Positions 15,791 to 24,784 of a stretch of 64,000 nt of DNA are shown here, one piece after another. The DNA lies in contig NZ_VCHA01000005.1 in NCBI RefSeq assembly GCF_016597815.1, forward strand, positions 186,001 to 250,000. Reading direction: 5' to 3'. Made by a program: the position numbers and the translations under genes. The DNA is from Marinobacter sp. DY40_1A1. GTDB taxonomy: Bacteria; Pseudomonadota; Gammaproteobacteria; Pseudomonadales; Oleiphilaceae. The notes under the pieces are model-generated. The model searched no databases, had not been told where the DNA came from, and saw only the letters and a program-made list of their open reading frames with translations. Numbering within the stretch: the first letter of the stretch is position 1; the number at the start of each line of letters is the position of its first letter.

Positions 15791-15809
15791 AACCATTCTC
15801 ATTTCTATT
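15791..15809 (-). promoter_or_regulatory. candidate Fur box
   Basis: On the minus strand AATAGAAATGAGAATGGTT resembles half to two thirds of the Fur consensus (GATAATGATAATCATTATC), 70 bases upstream of the iron-binding-protein start. The match is partial, and the call leans on context. Confidence 0.35.
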
Positions 15810-15945
15810 ACAGGTGTTGTCAATATTCCCTTTGGTGTACTTCTTCAAAATGGTGTTATTCTTTGCATTGATGCGCACACGATATAATTCGTATAAACAC
15901 ATAATAATCTACAATGTACCGTAGTTGAGCAGTGGAACCTTGTTG

Positions 15946-16224
15946 ATGCCTGTAGATGACCGCAGAATACACTGTCGCACCGCGATGAGTGCCAAGGTAA
16001 AAGTAACCCACGAACGACTGGGGGAGTTTCTGTTTTGTACCCGGGACATATCGGATGGCGGCGTGTTTATAGTGGTAGAGAATGAGCCGTTCGTTCCGGA
16101 AATGGGTGACAGAGTGAGTGTGCAGGTGCAAGGCCTTCCCATTCCGGCACCTGTGCTGGATATGGTTGTTGTTCGCAAAACCATCGATGGATACGGTTTG
16201 CAGTTTGATGAAAGCGTAAACTAG
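15946..16224 (+). CDS. PilZ-domain protein
   Basis: 92 residues consisting of a single PilZ domain. Both c-di-GMP-binding motifs are present: RRIHCR (RxxxR) at residues 6-11 and DISDGG (DxSxxG) near 36-41. It should bind cyclic di-GMP and pass the signal to a partner, in such bacteria often flagellar or pilus function. ATG at 15946 is preferred over an upstream TTG, but neither has a strong ribosome binding site. The window also carries a GGDEF-EAL protein and a degenerate HD-GYP protein in the same signalling field. Confidence 0.85.
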   Translation: MPVDDRRIHCRTAMSAKVKVTHERLGEFLFCTRDISDGGVFIVVENEPFVPEMGDRVSVQVQGLPIPAPVLDMVVVRKTIDGYGLQFDESVN

Positions 16225-16278
16225 GACACATTGGCAAACGGCATTGCCCACATATTCCCCATGAATAGATTAGGTATC

Positions 16279-16893
16279 ATGACTGCTTCCCGATTTAATG
16301 CCTCTTTTAGCAATGGTTTCGCGCGTCTGCTGGTTATCGCCGGGTTGTTGGTGGCTCAAGCGGGCTGTGCAACCTATTACTCCCACTACGCTATGTTCCC
16401 CGCTGAAAACTCGAAGGGAGAGCCTCGCACTGTGCGTCTGTCCTGGGACACCGCCGAATACCCCGGTTGGTGGGTTTTATCCGACCGCGCCACGCCTTTA
16501 ACTCTTGAAACCCAGTGCAGTGAGCGAGTCTGGAAGCTTTATGATGACAGCCATGCTGAGGCAGGAGGCTGTGGTGAAGGGATCCGTGCCTGCGGGCAGA
16601 GCGGGCAAGATCAGCTGGCACAAAGTGGACAGCCGGCAGATGCGGGTAGTCTGTGTATGTCGGTGAATTCTGCTGATCCGGAAGCGAGAATTGCAGGCAT
16701 CCCCGGCCGTTTGGAGCTTCTGGTTGCCTGTGAGCCGGTTTCTCCTGTGCAGGGCGTAGGTAAAGAGGCAGTGAGTGTTGACTATATTCGGGCGTCAACG
16801 GTGCCTTATGCTGTTTACTCTCGCAAGGCGCCAAGGGGCTCTCTCAATGCTCGCCCTCCAAAGTTTGAGCGTTCGGTATGTGAAGCCAAGTGA
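16279..16893 (+). CDS. hypothetical lipoprotein
   Basis: 204 residues from ATG at 16279 (TAGG upstream); ATG at 16261 would add six residues. A lipoprotein signal ends in VAQAGC at about residues 25-30. The mature part has an even number of scattered cysteines, which suggests disulfides in the periplasm, and ends with a basic tail. No family is recognised. The residue after the lipid-anchored cysteine is alanine, consistent with outer-membrane sorting. Confidence 0.65.
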   Translation: MTASRFNASFSNGFARLLVIAGLLVAQAGCATYYSHYAMFPAENSKGEPRTVRLSWDTAEYPGWWVLSDRATPLTLETQCSERVWKLYDDSHAEAGGCGEGIRACGQSGQDQLAQSGQPADAGSLCMSVNSADPEARIAGIPGRLELLVACEPVSPVQGVGKEAVSVDYIRASTVPYAVYSRKAPRGSLNARPPKFERSVCEAK

Positions 16894-16925
16894 TTGGTAT
16901 TTAGTGACCTGGCTAAGGTAAACAT

Positions 16926-16941
16926 TGTGATGTCTGTCACG
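16926..16941. promoter_or_regulatory. candidate CRP/Vfr binding site
   Basis: TGTGATGTCTGTCACG matches the CRP/Vfr pattern TGTGA-N6-TCACA at nine of ten specified bases. It lies about 150 bases upstream of the HD-GYP gene start, so cAMP control of that gene is likely. An adenylate cyclase gene of the CyaB type lies 5.5 kb to the right. Confidence 0.6.
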
Positions 16942-17088
16942 CTGCTACACTCGGTTTCCGGCTGAATATAGTCGTTACTGTTTGTGTTCCCGCTGTTACT
17001 TTAAGCTACCAAAATGTAATGGACTATTCCCTTTCATCGATTGAAAATAGTAGCAATCGAAGAAGTATTTGGCTCAAGGAGTGATGCG

Positions 17089-18399
17089 GTGGGTGTCTGT
17101 CAGAAAAAAGTAGCGGTGCATGATCTTGAGGTGGGCATGTTTGTGTCTGACCTGGATCGGCCATGGCATCAGACCCCGTTCCCTATTCAGGGTTTCCACA
17201 TCCGTTCCGAAGACGATATTCGTGCGCTTGTCTCCCATTGTAAATGGGTTTTCATCGACGTTGCGGAAGCATCTGGTTCCGTTGAGCTTACTAGAATCGT
17301 GCGGCCGACTTTTGGCAAAAGAAGCCAACAGAAGAATGATGGCCGTGAACAGCTCCAGCTTCCGCCGCTCAGCATACGTGAGCCGGTAAAGTATCAGGCA
17401 AGTACCACGCTGAAGCGTGAAATGAAAACCTCCAAGCATCTGCTTGAAGATGCTGCAACAGCGCTTGAGCGGCTTTACTCCGCTATAAATACTCAGGAAA
17501 CCCGTGACCTGCGCCCGGTTGCTGCCGTGATCAATAAAATGGTGCGTAGCGTTATTCGCCAGCCAGATGCGCTGTTATGGCTGAGCCGTATTCAGCAGCA
17601 TGATAACCATATGTACCGGCATGCTCTCAATACTTGCGTTTGGGCGCTGGTTTGCGGCCGTCAGCTTGGTTTGAATGAAGGCTTGCTGAGTCATCTTGGA
17701 TTGGGTTGTCTGTTGTCTCAAGTAGGTAAAACCCAGCTACCTCAAGATCTGCTCAGTCGGGAGGGGCAGTTGGGTCCGGAAGAATTTGCGTTGTACCGGA
17801 GCTATGTCGAAAAAGGTATGGCAATGCTGGAGGATAGCGGGCTTTCCCGTGCGGTTCTCAGTGTTGTGCAGGGCCACCGTGAGCGCCATAACGGTTCGGG
17901 TTTTCCTGAAGGTATTCGGGGCGACAGAATTCCCTTGCTGGCCAAGATTGCCGGGATTGCAGAGTTCTTCGAATCGCTCATTGAGCCCAGGGAAGGTTTG
18001 GGTGAACCGATGACGCCTGCAAGAGCCGTAACGCTACTTTATGATATGCGCAACATAGAGTTTCAGGATGAGCTTGTTGAAGGGTTTATACGTGCCATAG
18101 GCATTTACCCAACGGGCAGCCTTGTGGAATTGACCGATGGGCAGCGCGGTATTGTGGTGTCGCATTCTCCCGAGCGCCGTTTATGGCCGAAGGTGATGGT
18201 GATGTCAGATAGTAACCATTCGCCTCTGAAAGCGGCCAAGGTTGTTGATCTTGCGAAATATAACGAGAACCGTTCAGCAGCCCAGGTTCTGGCTATCAGG
18301 GAGTGCCTTGCTCACGGAACCGAAGGCCTGAATCCGGCTGGTTACGATGTTACCGGCTCAGAATCCCGTTGGAGTGTGAGCCGGTTAATCAGTCGATAA
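17089..18399 (+). CDS. degenerate HD-GYP domain protein (DUF3391 N-terminus)
   Basis: 436 residues from GTG at 17089, chosen for AAGGAG seven bases upstream; the frame extends 16 codons further to a TTG. Residues 1-100 resemble the DUF3391 domain that precedes many HD-GYP domains (VAVHDLEVGMFVSDLDRPW). The HD-GYP part spans about 150-350 but lacks its metal ligands: the HD pair reads SQ (LLSQVGK), the HHE motif reads HRE, and GYP reads GFP in NGSGFPEG. Normal members hydrolyse cyclic di-GMP. This one is probably a non-catalytic regulator or binder, like other degenerate HD-GYP proteins. Confidence 0.8.
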   Translation: MGVCQKKVAVHDLEVGMFVSDLDRPWHQTPFPIQGFHIRSEDDIRALVSHCKWVFIDVAEASGSVELTRIVRPTFGKRSQQKNDGREQLQLPPLSIREPVKYQASTTLKREMKTSKHLLEDAATALERLYSAINTQETRDLRPVAAVINKMVRSVIRQPDALLWLSRIQQHDNHMYRHALNTCVWALVCGRQLGLNEGLLSHLGLGCLLSQVGKTQLPQDLLSREGQLGPEEFALYRSYVEKGMAMLEDSGLSRAVLSVVQGHRERHNGSGFPEGIRGDRIPLLAKIAGIAEFFESLIEPREGLGEPMTPARAVTLLYDMRNIEFQDELVEGFIRAIGIYPTGSLVELTDGQRGIVVSHSPERRLWPKVMVMSDSNHSPLKAAKVVDLAKYNENRSAAQVLAIRECLAHGTEGLNPAGYDVTGSESRWSVSRLISR

Positions 18400-18405
18400 C
18401 CGTTT

Positions 18406-19554
18406 TTACGGTGTAATAACAACTCGCAGAGCCTTCCGTACCCACCGGTAAGTAGATTCTGGCAAGAAGCTGGTCACAAGCTCGGACTCGCCACCGGCAG
18501 GTCCGTCTACAAAATATTCCACATCTGCCGTCTGCCAACTAAAAGAGTGCACGCCCACATCTTGTGGTCGGGTTGTGATGGCTTCAATATCGGCAAGCTC
18601 AGCACTGCCGCCAATACGACGTATTTCAAACCGCTTTATTCCAGTGTCGCTAGCCGAGTGCTTGGCTACGTGATTTTCCAGATAATATCGGTTCCCAATT
18701 GTGGTCGAAATGCTATCCAGCTCCCGGGTTAAATAGAGCCTGGCATCTTCAGCATCGACATCCTCCATGGAGCGAACCGAGTCGAGAATGCGTTGTTTTT
18801 TGTTGCGTAGATCTTCCTTGTACTCAACATTCGGGTCCCAGAGCGCTTCGTCTTCCGGGCGTTCAGGGGCCATGTCTATCTCTTCGTCAGTCGGGGGCGC
18901 TTTACACAGTTCATCATCTGGCGGGTAAAAACAGATGCTGGTCAGCAATTGATTAGCGGGAGACGGCGAGGCACCTGTTGCATTAAATTCGGCTTCACTT
19001 ACGCGAAAATCAATTGGGCTGCTGAGATCGGGCAGGGCTGCGTTCAGCTGTTGTATTACGCGGTCACGGATATCGATGCCTTTGCCTTCCCGCAGGTTCT
19101 CAGACCAGTTGAGTGACATGAGAAAGCGGGTGAGGTTGGTCAATGATACGTTTGTAATGAGCTGCTGTTCGGTAATTTTGTGAGTGCTGAGACCTTCAGC
19201 ATCGACGGCGGGTGTTGTCAGTTGGCTGCGCACTTCCGGTAAAAACTCAAGCAACGTGACCCATTCCTGTGCAGGTACGTCCTCCGCCAGAAGCAGATTG
19301 CCAACTTTGAGGCGGAGTGTCTCACCCGGGTAATACAGGAATTGGCCTTTGGTATCGGTTTTATTGTATTGGCTGGCGGTTTGGTAGCTTAGCCCGCTCA
19401 CACCCAGTGCGTTTATGGTCCCTGTGCTCGGGCCATCATTATTATTGTTGCTGTCACTGTCCAGACAGCCAGAAAGAAGAGGTACGAAAATCAGCGCAGC
19501 AATGAACGCGCGGGGCAGAGTAAAGAGTGGGCGAGCAAGGTGAACGGCAGCCAT
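18406..19554 (-). CDS. hypothetical lipoprotein
   Basis: 382 residues from ATG at 19554; a longer frame to 19635 is possible, but the lipoprotein signal begins naturally here. Lipobox LLSGC is at about residues 26-30, followed by an acidic and asparagine-rich linker (DSDSNNNNDG). The rest is an undivided soluble domain with two cysteines (ICFYPPDDELCK) and a long acidic helix near residue 250. No family is recognised. It is convergent with the HD-GYP gene, six bases between stops. Confidence 0.65.
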   Translation of the reverse strand: MAAVHLARPLFTLPRAFIAALIFVPLLSGCLDSDSNNNNDGPSTGTINALGVSGLSYQTASQYNKTDTKGQFLYYPGETLRLKVGNLLLAEDVPAQEWVTLLEFLPEVRSQLTTPAVDAEGLSTHKITEQQLITNVSLTNLTRFLMSLNWSENLREGKGIDIRDRVIQQLNAALPDLSSPIDFRVSEAEFNATGASPSPANQLLTSICFYPPDDELCKAPPTDEEIDMAPERPEDEALWDPNVEYKEDLRNKKQRILDSVRSMEDVDAEDARLYLTRELDSISTTIGNRYYLENHVAKHSASDTGIKRFEIRRIGGSAELADIEAITTRPQDVGVHSFSWQTADVEYFVDGPAGGESELVTSFLPESTYRWVRKALRVVITP

Positions 19555-19787
19555 GGTTCGTTGTACATTCCCTGAAGTTGGGCCGTGCCAGCTGAGCAGT
19601 CGTGGACGGCCTTCTGTAAATTGTTGTAACCGCATTATAGGGAGCCCAATCAGGGTATATCGGGATACCTGTCGCAGTTTGCAGATTTCAGGGGGCCTGA
19701 GTGAGCGCGTGCGCGACTTGAAAAAACGTGATGAGCCTCAATAAAAGAGTGTTCCCCGAACACTGCTTATTTTAATCGGAACCTTTT

Positions 19788-20738
19788 ATGACCAACGCTC
19801 TGGAAATCGAGGGGCTTACCAAAACCTACGGTAGTGGGTTTGAAGCGCTTAAGGGAATTGACCTGAAGGTGACGCAAGGCGATTTCTTTGCCCTGCTGGG
19901 CCCAAATGGCGCTGGTAAATCTACCACGTTGGGCATTGTGTGCTCACTGGTTACCAAAAGTGCCGGCAAGGTAAGCGTATTTGGCTACGATATTGATACC
20001 CATCTTTCTGCAGCAAAAATGCATCTTGGTGTGGTGCCACAAGAGTTCAATTTTAACCAGTTTGAAAAGGTGTTTGATATTGTCACCATTCAGGCGGGCT
20101 ATTACGGAATCCCACTGAAAAAAGCGGCTGTTTCCGCAGAAAAGTACCTGAAAAAACTCGGTCTGTGGGATAAGCGAAATACTCCGGCACGTATGCTCTC
20201 TGGTGGCATGAAGCGCAGGCTGATGATTGCCCGTGCCTTGGTGCATGAACCCAAATTGCTGATTCTTGATGAACCTACAGCGGGCGTAGATATCGAACTT
20301 CGGCGTTCCATGTGGTCATTTCTTGAGGAAATGAACCGGCAGGGCACCACCATCATTCTCACGACCCATTATCTGGAAGAGGCGGAGGCGTTGTGCCGGA
20401 ACATCGCCATTATTGATCATGGTCGTATTGTTCGGAATACCAGCAAGCGGGAGTTGTTACAGCAGCTGAGCCTTGAGACCTTTCTGCTTGATACCGAGGT
20501 GTCGTTGGATAAGACGCCCGAGCTGGAGGGTTTTACCTGTCGGCTAGACGATGAGGGTGTTCTGGAAGTGGACGTACACAAGGGGCAAGCGCTGAACGAT
20601 GTATTCATGCAGTTGGGGCAGCAGGGTATTAAAGTTATCAGTATGCGCACCAAGGCAAACAGGCTTGAAGAGTTGTTTATTCGCATGGTGGAATCCAATG
20701 CTCCCGAAGGCGAAAGCATAACGGAGGGCAGGGCATGA
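19788..20738 (+). CDS. yadG: ABC-2 exporter ATPase, YadG-like
   Basis: 316 residues. Walker A GPNGAGKST is near residue 38, signature LSGGMKRRL near 140, and Walker B LLILDEPTAGVD near 160, followed by the TTHYLEEAE switch region. The C-terminal extension beyond residue 225 is that of the YadG/CcmA-type drug-export ATPases. It overlaps the permease gene by four bases (ATGA), so the two are translated together. Its substrate is unknown in E. coli as well. Confidence 0.85.
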   Translation: MTNALEIEGLTKTYGSGFEALKGIDLKVTQGDFFALLGPNGAGKSTTLGIVCSLVTKSAGKVSVFGYDIDTHLSAAKMHLGVVPQEFNFNQFEKVFDIVTIQAGYYGIPLKKAAVSAEKYLKKLGLWDKRNTPARMLSGGMKRRLMIARALVHEPKLLILDEPTAGVDIELRRSMWSFLEEMNRQGTTIILTTHYLEEAEALCRNIAIIDHGRIVRNTSKRELLQQLSLETFLLDTEVSLDKTPELEGFTCRLDDEGVLEVDVHKGQALNDVFMQLGQQGIKVISMRTKANRLEELFIRMVESNAPEGESITEGRA

Positions 20739-21508
20739 ATGCTCAGGCTCTGTTCACCGCGTACAGTACCATTGTGCTGCGGGAAATTCGTCGGTTTACC
20801 CGTATCTGGCCCCAGACGCTGCTGCCACCCGCAGTTACTATGACGCTCTACTTTATTATATTTGGCAACCTGATTGGCTCCAGAATCGGTGAGATGGGTG
20901 GTTTCGACTATATGTCGTTTATTGTGCCCGGGCTGATCATGATGGCGGTTATCACCAACTCCTACGCCAACGTGGTGTCATCGTTTTTTTCCATGAAGTT
21001 TCAGCGCAGTGTTGAAGAACTGCTTGTTTCACCTGTGCCTAACTGGGTGATACTTGCGGGCTACGTGACGGGAGGCATGGCGCGTGGGCTGGGAATTGGT
21101 GTGATTGTCACCGTGCTGTCTCTTGCCTTTACGCAGCTGAAGATACACAACTTACCCATGGTTGTGGTGACGGTGTTTCTGACATCGGCACTGTTTGCGG
21201 TGGGCGGCTTTATTAACGCGCTGCTGGCGACGAAGTTTGACGATGTTTCCATCGTGCCCACCTTTGTTTTGACACCGTTAACCTACCTGGGAGGGGTGTT
21301 TTACAGCATCGACCTGCTACCGGACTTCTGGCAGGGCGTGTCTATGGCGAACCCGATTCTGTATATGGTAAACGGCTTCCGGTTTGGCATACTCGGCGTT
21401 TCTGATGTAAACCCGTTTGTGTCTCTTGGGATGATTCTGGTGTTCATCTTTGTGCTTTCCTTTATCGCGCTCAAACTGCTGGCGCGGGGCAAGGGTATCA
21501 GGCATTGA
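20735..21508 (+). CDS. yadH: ABC-2 exporter permease, YadH-like
   Basis: 257 residues with six hydrophobic segments and the ABC-2 permease pattern, including FDYMSFIVPGLIMMAVITNSY and YLGGVFYSIDLLPDFWQ near residue 190. It forms the membrane half of the exporter with the preceding ATPase. The queF gene follows after 42 bases and may be co-transcribed. Confidence 0.85.
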   Translation: MNAQALFTAYSTIVLREIRRFTRIWPQTLLPPAVTMTLYFIIFGNLIGSRIGEMGGFDYMSFIVPGLIMMAVITNSYANVVSSFFSMKFQRSVEELLVSPVPNWVILAGYVTGGMARGLGIGVIVTVLSLAFTQLKIHNLPMVVVTVFLTSALFAVGGFINALLATKFDDVSIVPTFVLTPLTYLGGVFYSIDLLPDFWQGVSMANPILYMVNGFRFGILGVSDVNPFVSLGMILVFIFVLSFIALKLLARGKGIRH

Positions 21509-21550
21509 TGCCAATCCAACTTCTGGCAACTGTTATGTTTAGGACGTTTT

Positions 21551-22369
21551 ATGGCTCTTGATAATGCCCCGCTTGGCAAAACCAGCGACTACCCGGATCG
21601 GTACGATCCATCCCTTCTTTTCCCGGTAGCACGGGATGAAAATCGCCGACGAATCGGTCTTGAGGATGGGCGCTGGCCCTGGTTTGGGGGCGATTTGTGG
21701 CAGGCTTGGGAAATCTCCTGGTTACGCCCCGGCGGCATTCCCACAGTTGCCTGGGCAGAGATCCGGTTTCCGGCAGCGTCTCCGTCGCTTGTTGAGTCCA
21801 AGTCGCTCAAGCTCTACCTGAACTCCCTGAATCAAACCGTGTTCTCATCCGGTAATCAGGTTGAGGAAACGGTCACTGCAGACCTTTCCAGCGTGTGCGG
21901 TGCGGCAGTGAACGTTCGGTTTTTGAGTGTGGATGAGTCAGATACCGCCACCGGGCGCCCCTCGGGATACGAGTTGATTGATAACGAAAAGGTTGAGGAT
22001 GTGGTGTATGAGTATGCACCGGAGTCGCTTGCAGCCAGCGGGCCGGTGGTTACCGAGAAGTTGTGCTCACACCTGTTGAAGAGTAACTGCCCCGTTACCG
22101 GGCAGCCGGATTGGGGCACGGTGCTGATAAGCTATACCGGCTCTGCCATCGATCGTGCGGGGTTGTTGCGCTACATCGTGAGTTTTCGGCAGAAGCAGGA
22201 CTTCCACGAGCATTGTGTGGAAACCTTGTTTACGGATTTGTTGAGTCGCTGCAAGCCTGAGAGCCTGACAGTCTGTGCCCGCTATACCCGCCGGGGTGGA
22301 TTGGATATCAACCCCTGGCGCAGTACGGAACCGGAAGAGCAGGTTGGCCCCAGGCTGATTCGTCAGTAA
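21551..22369 (+). CDS. queF: NADPH-dependent preQ0 reductase
   Basis: 272 residues, the long two-domain form usual in gammaproteobacteria. It reduces 7-cyano-7-deazaguanine (preQ0) to preQ1 in queuosine synthesis. Motifs seen are the QueF signature ESKSLKLYLNSLN near residue 80, the substrate-binding cysteine in SNCPVTGQPDWG near 180-190, and HEHCVE near 220. Its product feeds Tgt and QueA, encoded at 38.6-40.9 kb. Its stop codon is directly adjacent to that of the converging adenylate cyclase gene. Confidence 0.93.
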   Translation: MALDNAPLGKTSDYPDRYDPSLLFPVARDENRRRIGLEDGRWPWFGGDLWQAWEISWLRPGGIPTVAWAEIRFPAASPSLVESKSLKLYLNSLNQTVFSSGNQVEETVTADLSSVCGAAVNVRFLSVDESDTATGRPSGYELIDNEKVEDVVYEYAPESLAASGPVVTEKLCSHLLKSNCPVTGQPDWGTVLISYTGSAIDRAGLLRYIVSFRQKQDFHEHCVETLFTDLLSRCKPESLTVCARYTRRGGLDINPWRSTEPEEQVGPRLIRQ

Positions 22370-23815
22370 TCAGTCCCGGGCGCTGTCTTCTTCATGCCGC
22401 AATCGCTCTGCGGCATCTTCCAGAGCATTGAGGATACTCTGCCGCTCTTTGCCGGTGATTTTTTCTGAATCCAGGTACATGGCAAAGCCGCTGTGTTCAT
22501 GCTCCATGAAGCTGCGGTTTGGCCCCATGTCCCTGCGGAAGTCTACAACTTCGTAGATGGGCACAGGGCGGCCGAAGCCCTTCACGGTGATTTCGCCTTT
22601 ATCACGGCACATGATCCGGTCTTTAATCAGTGAGAAGGTCTCGTAGGAAACGAGAATTTCCCCTGGCTCTGCGAGAGATTCCAACCGGCTGGCCAGATTC
22701 ACCTCCTTGCCAATAATGGTGTAGTCCATACGGTTTTCAGCGCCAAAGTTGCCTACGGTTGTGTAGCCGGTGCTGATGCCCATGCGAATTTCAAGGGGAG
22801 ATTTTATGCCCTGGCTGCGCCACTTCTGGCGCATGATTTTCATGTGCTTGCGCATATCAATAGCCATGGACACGCAGGCAAAGGCGTCTTCCCGCTGGCC
22901 GCGGCTGGTGGGATCGCCAAAGAAAATCATGATGGAGTCGCCCACGAACTTGTCGATGGTGCCACCATACCTGAGGGCCACTTCAGACATACCGTTGAAG
23001 TAGTGGTTGAGCAATTCTGTAAGCGCCTCTGGCTCCATTTCTTCCGACAGCTCGGTAAAGCCTTTTATGTCGGAGAAAAATACGGCCAGCTTTTTACGTT
23101 GGGTTTCAAGGCGCACGTCCCTTTCCCCGGTAAAAATGGATTGCCATACCTGGGGAGAGAGGTATTTGGACAGCTTGTGGGAGAGCGCTATGGACTGCTC
23201 CCGCTGGTTTTGAATCTGGGTTTTTGCCAGCATGAGGGCACGGGCCTGCTGGTGCGAGTAAAAGGCTGTTACACAGATGTAAAAGCCCGTGGCCAGTATA
23301 GAGGACAGGCTGGTGAGCAGAGGTGATTGAAATGAATCCGCAGTACCCAGAACAGCTAAAAAGGCCAGGGCGGATACAACCATGAACACGCAGCCAATAA
23401 GCCATTGCCTGATGCCGCCTATGATCAGCGCGCTGAACATCATCATGAGCCCGGCCGAAGCAGATGGAATGGCTACCAGCCCTATACAGCCGATAAAGCC
23501 ACCTCCAATTACGCAATCAACCGTCAGCATTTTCTGACGAATGCGGGGGGAGTTTTTCAAAAACGTGCGGCGGCTTAACAGGTGCGCAACATGGGGCCAG
23601 ACCAGGGCGCCGGCAACCAGCCACAAGTGCCAGGTCTGGAATACTTCTTCCCAGACCCCCATTACAATGATGATGGCGGTGGCTGTATATGCCAATACTC
23701 GCCCGCTATAGTCGGGCATAGGGGGGATGGCTACCGGTCTGTTCTGAGCCTCGGATGCCAGAGATTTCCCCAAGCTATTGCTGGCATTGCGCAGATCTGC
23801 CGGAGCACTCATCAT
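22370..23815 (-). CDS. membrane adenylate cyclase, class III (CyaB-like)
   Basis: 481 residues. The N-terminal 190 residues hold about six hydrophobic segments and look like a MASE2 sensor domain. The catalytic domain spans about 225-420: metal aspartates in FFSDIKGFTELSE and KFVGDSIMIFFGD, the purine-specifying lysine in TIDKFVGD, and DYTIIGKEVNLASRLE near the transition-state residues. All catalytic residues appear intact. It makes cyclic AMP from ATP, probably in response to a membrane signal, as CyaB does in Pseudomonas, where cAMP acts through Vfr. A CRP/Vfr-like site lies at 16926. ATG at 23815 or the next codon can serve as the start. Confidence 0.87.
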   Translation of the reverse strand: MMSAPADLRNASNSLGKSLASEAQNRPVAIPPMPDYSGRVLAYTATAIIIVMGVWEEVFQTWHLWLVAGALVWPHVAHLLSRRTFLKNSPRIRQKMLTVDCVIGGGFIGCIGLVAIPSASAGLMMMFSALIIGGIRQWLIGCVFMVVSALAFLAVLGTADSFQSPLLTSLSSILATGFYICVTAFYSHQQARALMLAKTQIQNQREQSIALSHKLSKYLSPQVWQSIFTGERDVRLETQRKKLAVFFSDIKGFTELSEEMEPEALTELLNHYFNGMSEVALRYGGTIDKFVGDSIMIFFGDPTSRGQREDAFACVSMAIDMRKHMKIMRQKWRSQGIKSPLEIRMGISTGYTTVGNFGAENRMDYTIIGKEVNLASRLESLAEPGEILVSYETFSLIKDRIMCRDKGEITVKGFGRPVPIYEVVDFRRDMGPNRSFMEHEHSGFAMYLDSEKITGKERQSILNALEDAAERLRHEEDSARD

Positions 23816-23993
23816 GTAAGCTGATCACTCATGGTGCTTGAACCATTCAAGTTGGTTTTTAGTTTGTAAGGCATCTTTGAGAGCACAGATTGGAAGTACG
23901 ACTAAAGGTTAGCAGTATTACGTATAACCCACAATTCACCGGCACGGTTTGAAGGCAAACCGGGCCGGATTCAGTTATTGGAAAACTATTGAT

Positions 23994-24557
23994 ATGAGTT
24001 CAGTCACTGACTTTTTGCTCAACAGGGCATCTGAGCCACGGCTGGAAGCGCCAGCTCCTGATGCCGCAACACTTGATCGGGCATTCAGGTGTGCAGCCCG
24101 GGCGCCCGACCATGCGCTGCTGCGCCCATGGCGTTATCTGGTAATTGAAGGTGAAGATCTGGATGCGCTGGGTGAGGTACTCGCGGTTGGCTACTCCGAT
24201 TTAAGGGGTAAAACCGATGATAAGAAGCTCGATATTATACGCAATAAGGCTCACAGATCCCCCATGATCATTGTGGGAATTGCGTCCCCCAAACCCCACC
24301 CGAAAGTTCCGGAAGTTGAACAGATACTCTCGGCCGGTGCCAGTATGAGTTATCTGGGGCTTTCCCTTCAGGATGCCGGCTATGGGGTTATGTGGCGTAC
24401 AGGTGAGCTGGTATACAACCGGCTGGTTCTGGAGGGGCTTGGCCTTGAAGAGGGGGAGTCTATAATCGGCTTTCTCTACACCGGCACTGTATCCTCGAAT
24501 AAGCCTGCAGTTCCCAGACCTGAGTTGTCGGAATTTGTTGCGCGCTGGCCTGGGTAG
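23994..24557 (+). CDS. YdjA-like nitroreductase
   Basis: 187 residues from ATG at 23994; the open frame extends 15 codons further upstream without a better start. The FMN-binding N-terminus AARAPDHALLRPWRYLVIEG matches the short YdjA/NfnB-type family, which forms dimers with FMN at the interface. It reduces nitro compounds or quinones with NAD(P)H; the natural substrate is unknown. It is unrelated to the flagellar operon that begins 230 bases downstream, and a GC hairpin near 24573-24590 separates them. Confidence 0.85.
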   Translation: MSSVTDFLLNRASEPRLEAPAPDAATLDRAFRCAARAPDHALLRPWRYLVIEGEDLDALGEVLAVGYSDLRGKTDDKKLDIIRNKAHRSPMIIVGIASPKPHPKVPEVEQILSAGASMSYLGLSLQDAGYGVMWRTGELVYNRLVLEGLGLEEGESIIGFLYTGTVSSNKPAVPRPELSEFVARWPG

Positions 24558-24701
24558 TGGCCAGGTCAGCCTCCCCTGCTGATTCAGCGGGGGAAACACC
24601 TTGCCGCTTTTATCAGGCTTTGCCGTTTCTTTATCTGCATTATTGCTCTTCCCCTCTCTTTAATCCCCTTAAAGTGCCCGAATTCAGTGTGCTTCCAAAA
24701 T

Positions 24702-24717
24702 CTGGCATCAGCATTGC
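24702..24717 (+). promoter_or_regulatory. sigma-54-type promoter of flgB operon
   Basis: CTGGCATCAGCATTGC has the -24 GG and -12 GC elements exactly ten bases apart, close to the consensus TGGCACG-N4-TTGC. It lies 68 bases upstream of flgB. In Pseudomonas the same operon is transcribed with RpoN and the activator FleR. Confidence 0.72.
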
Positions 24718-24784
24718 TTTAGTTCTGCCATAGAACGAAACCGGCAAAGCTCAACATGGCTGGTGACAGTATTTCGGAGGTTGT

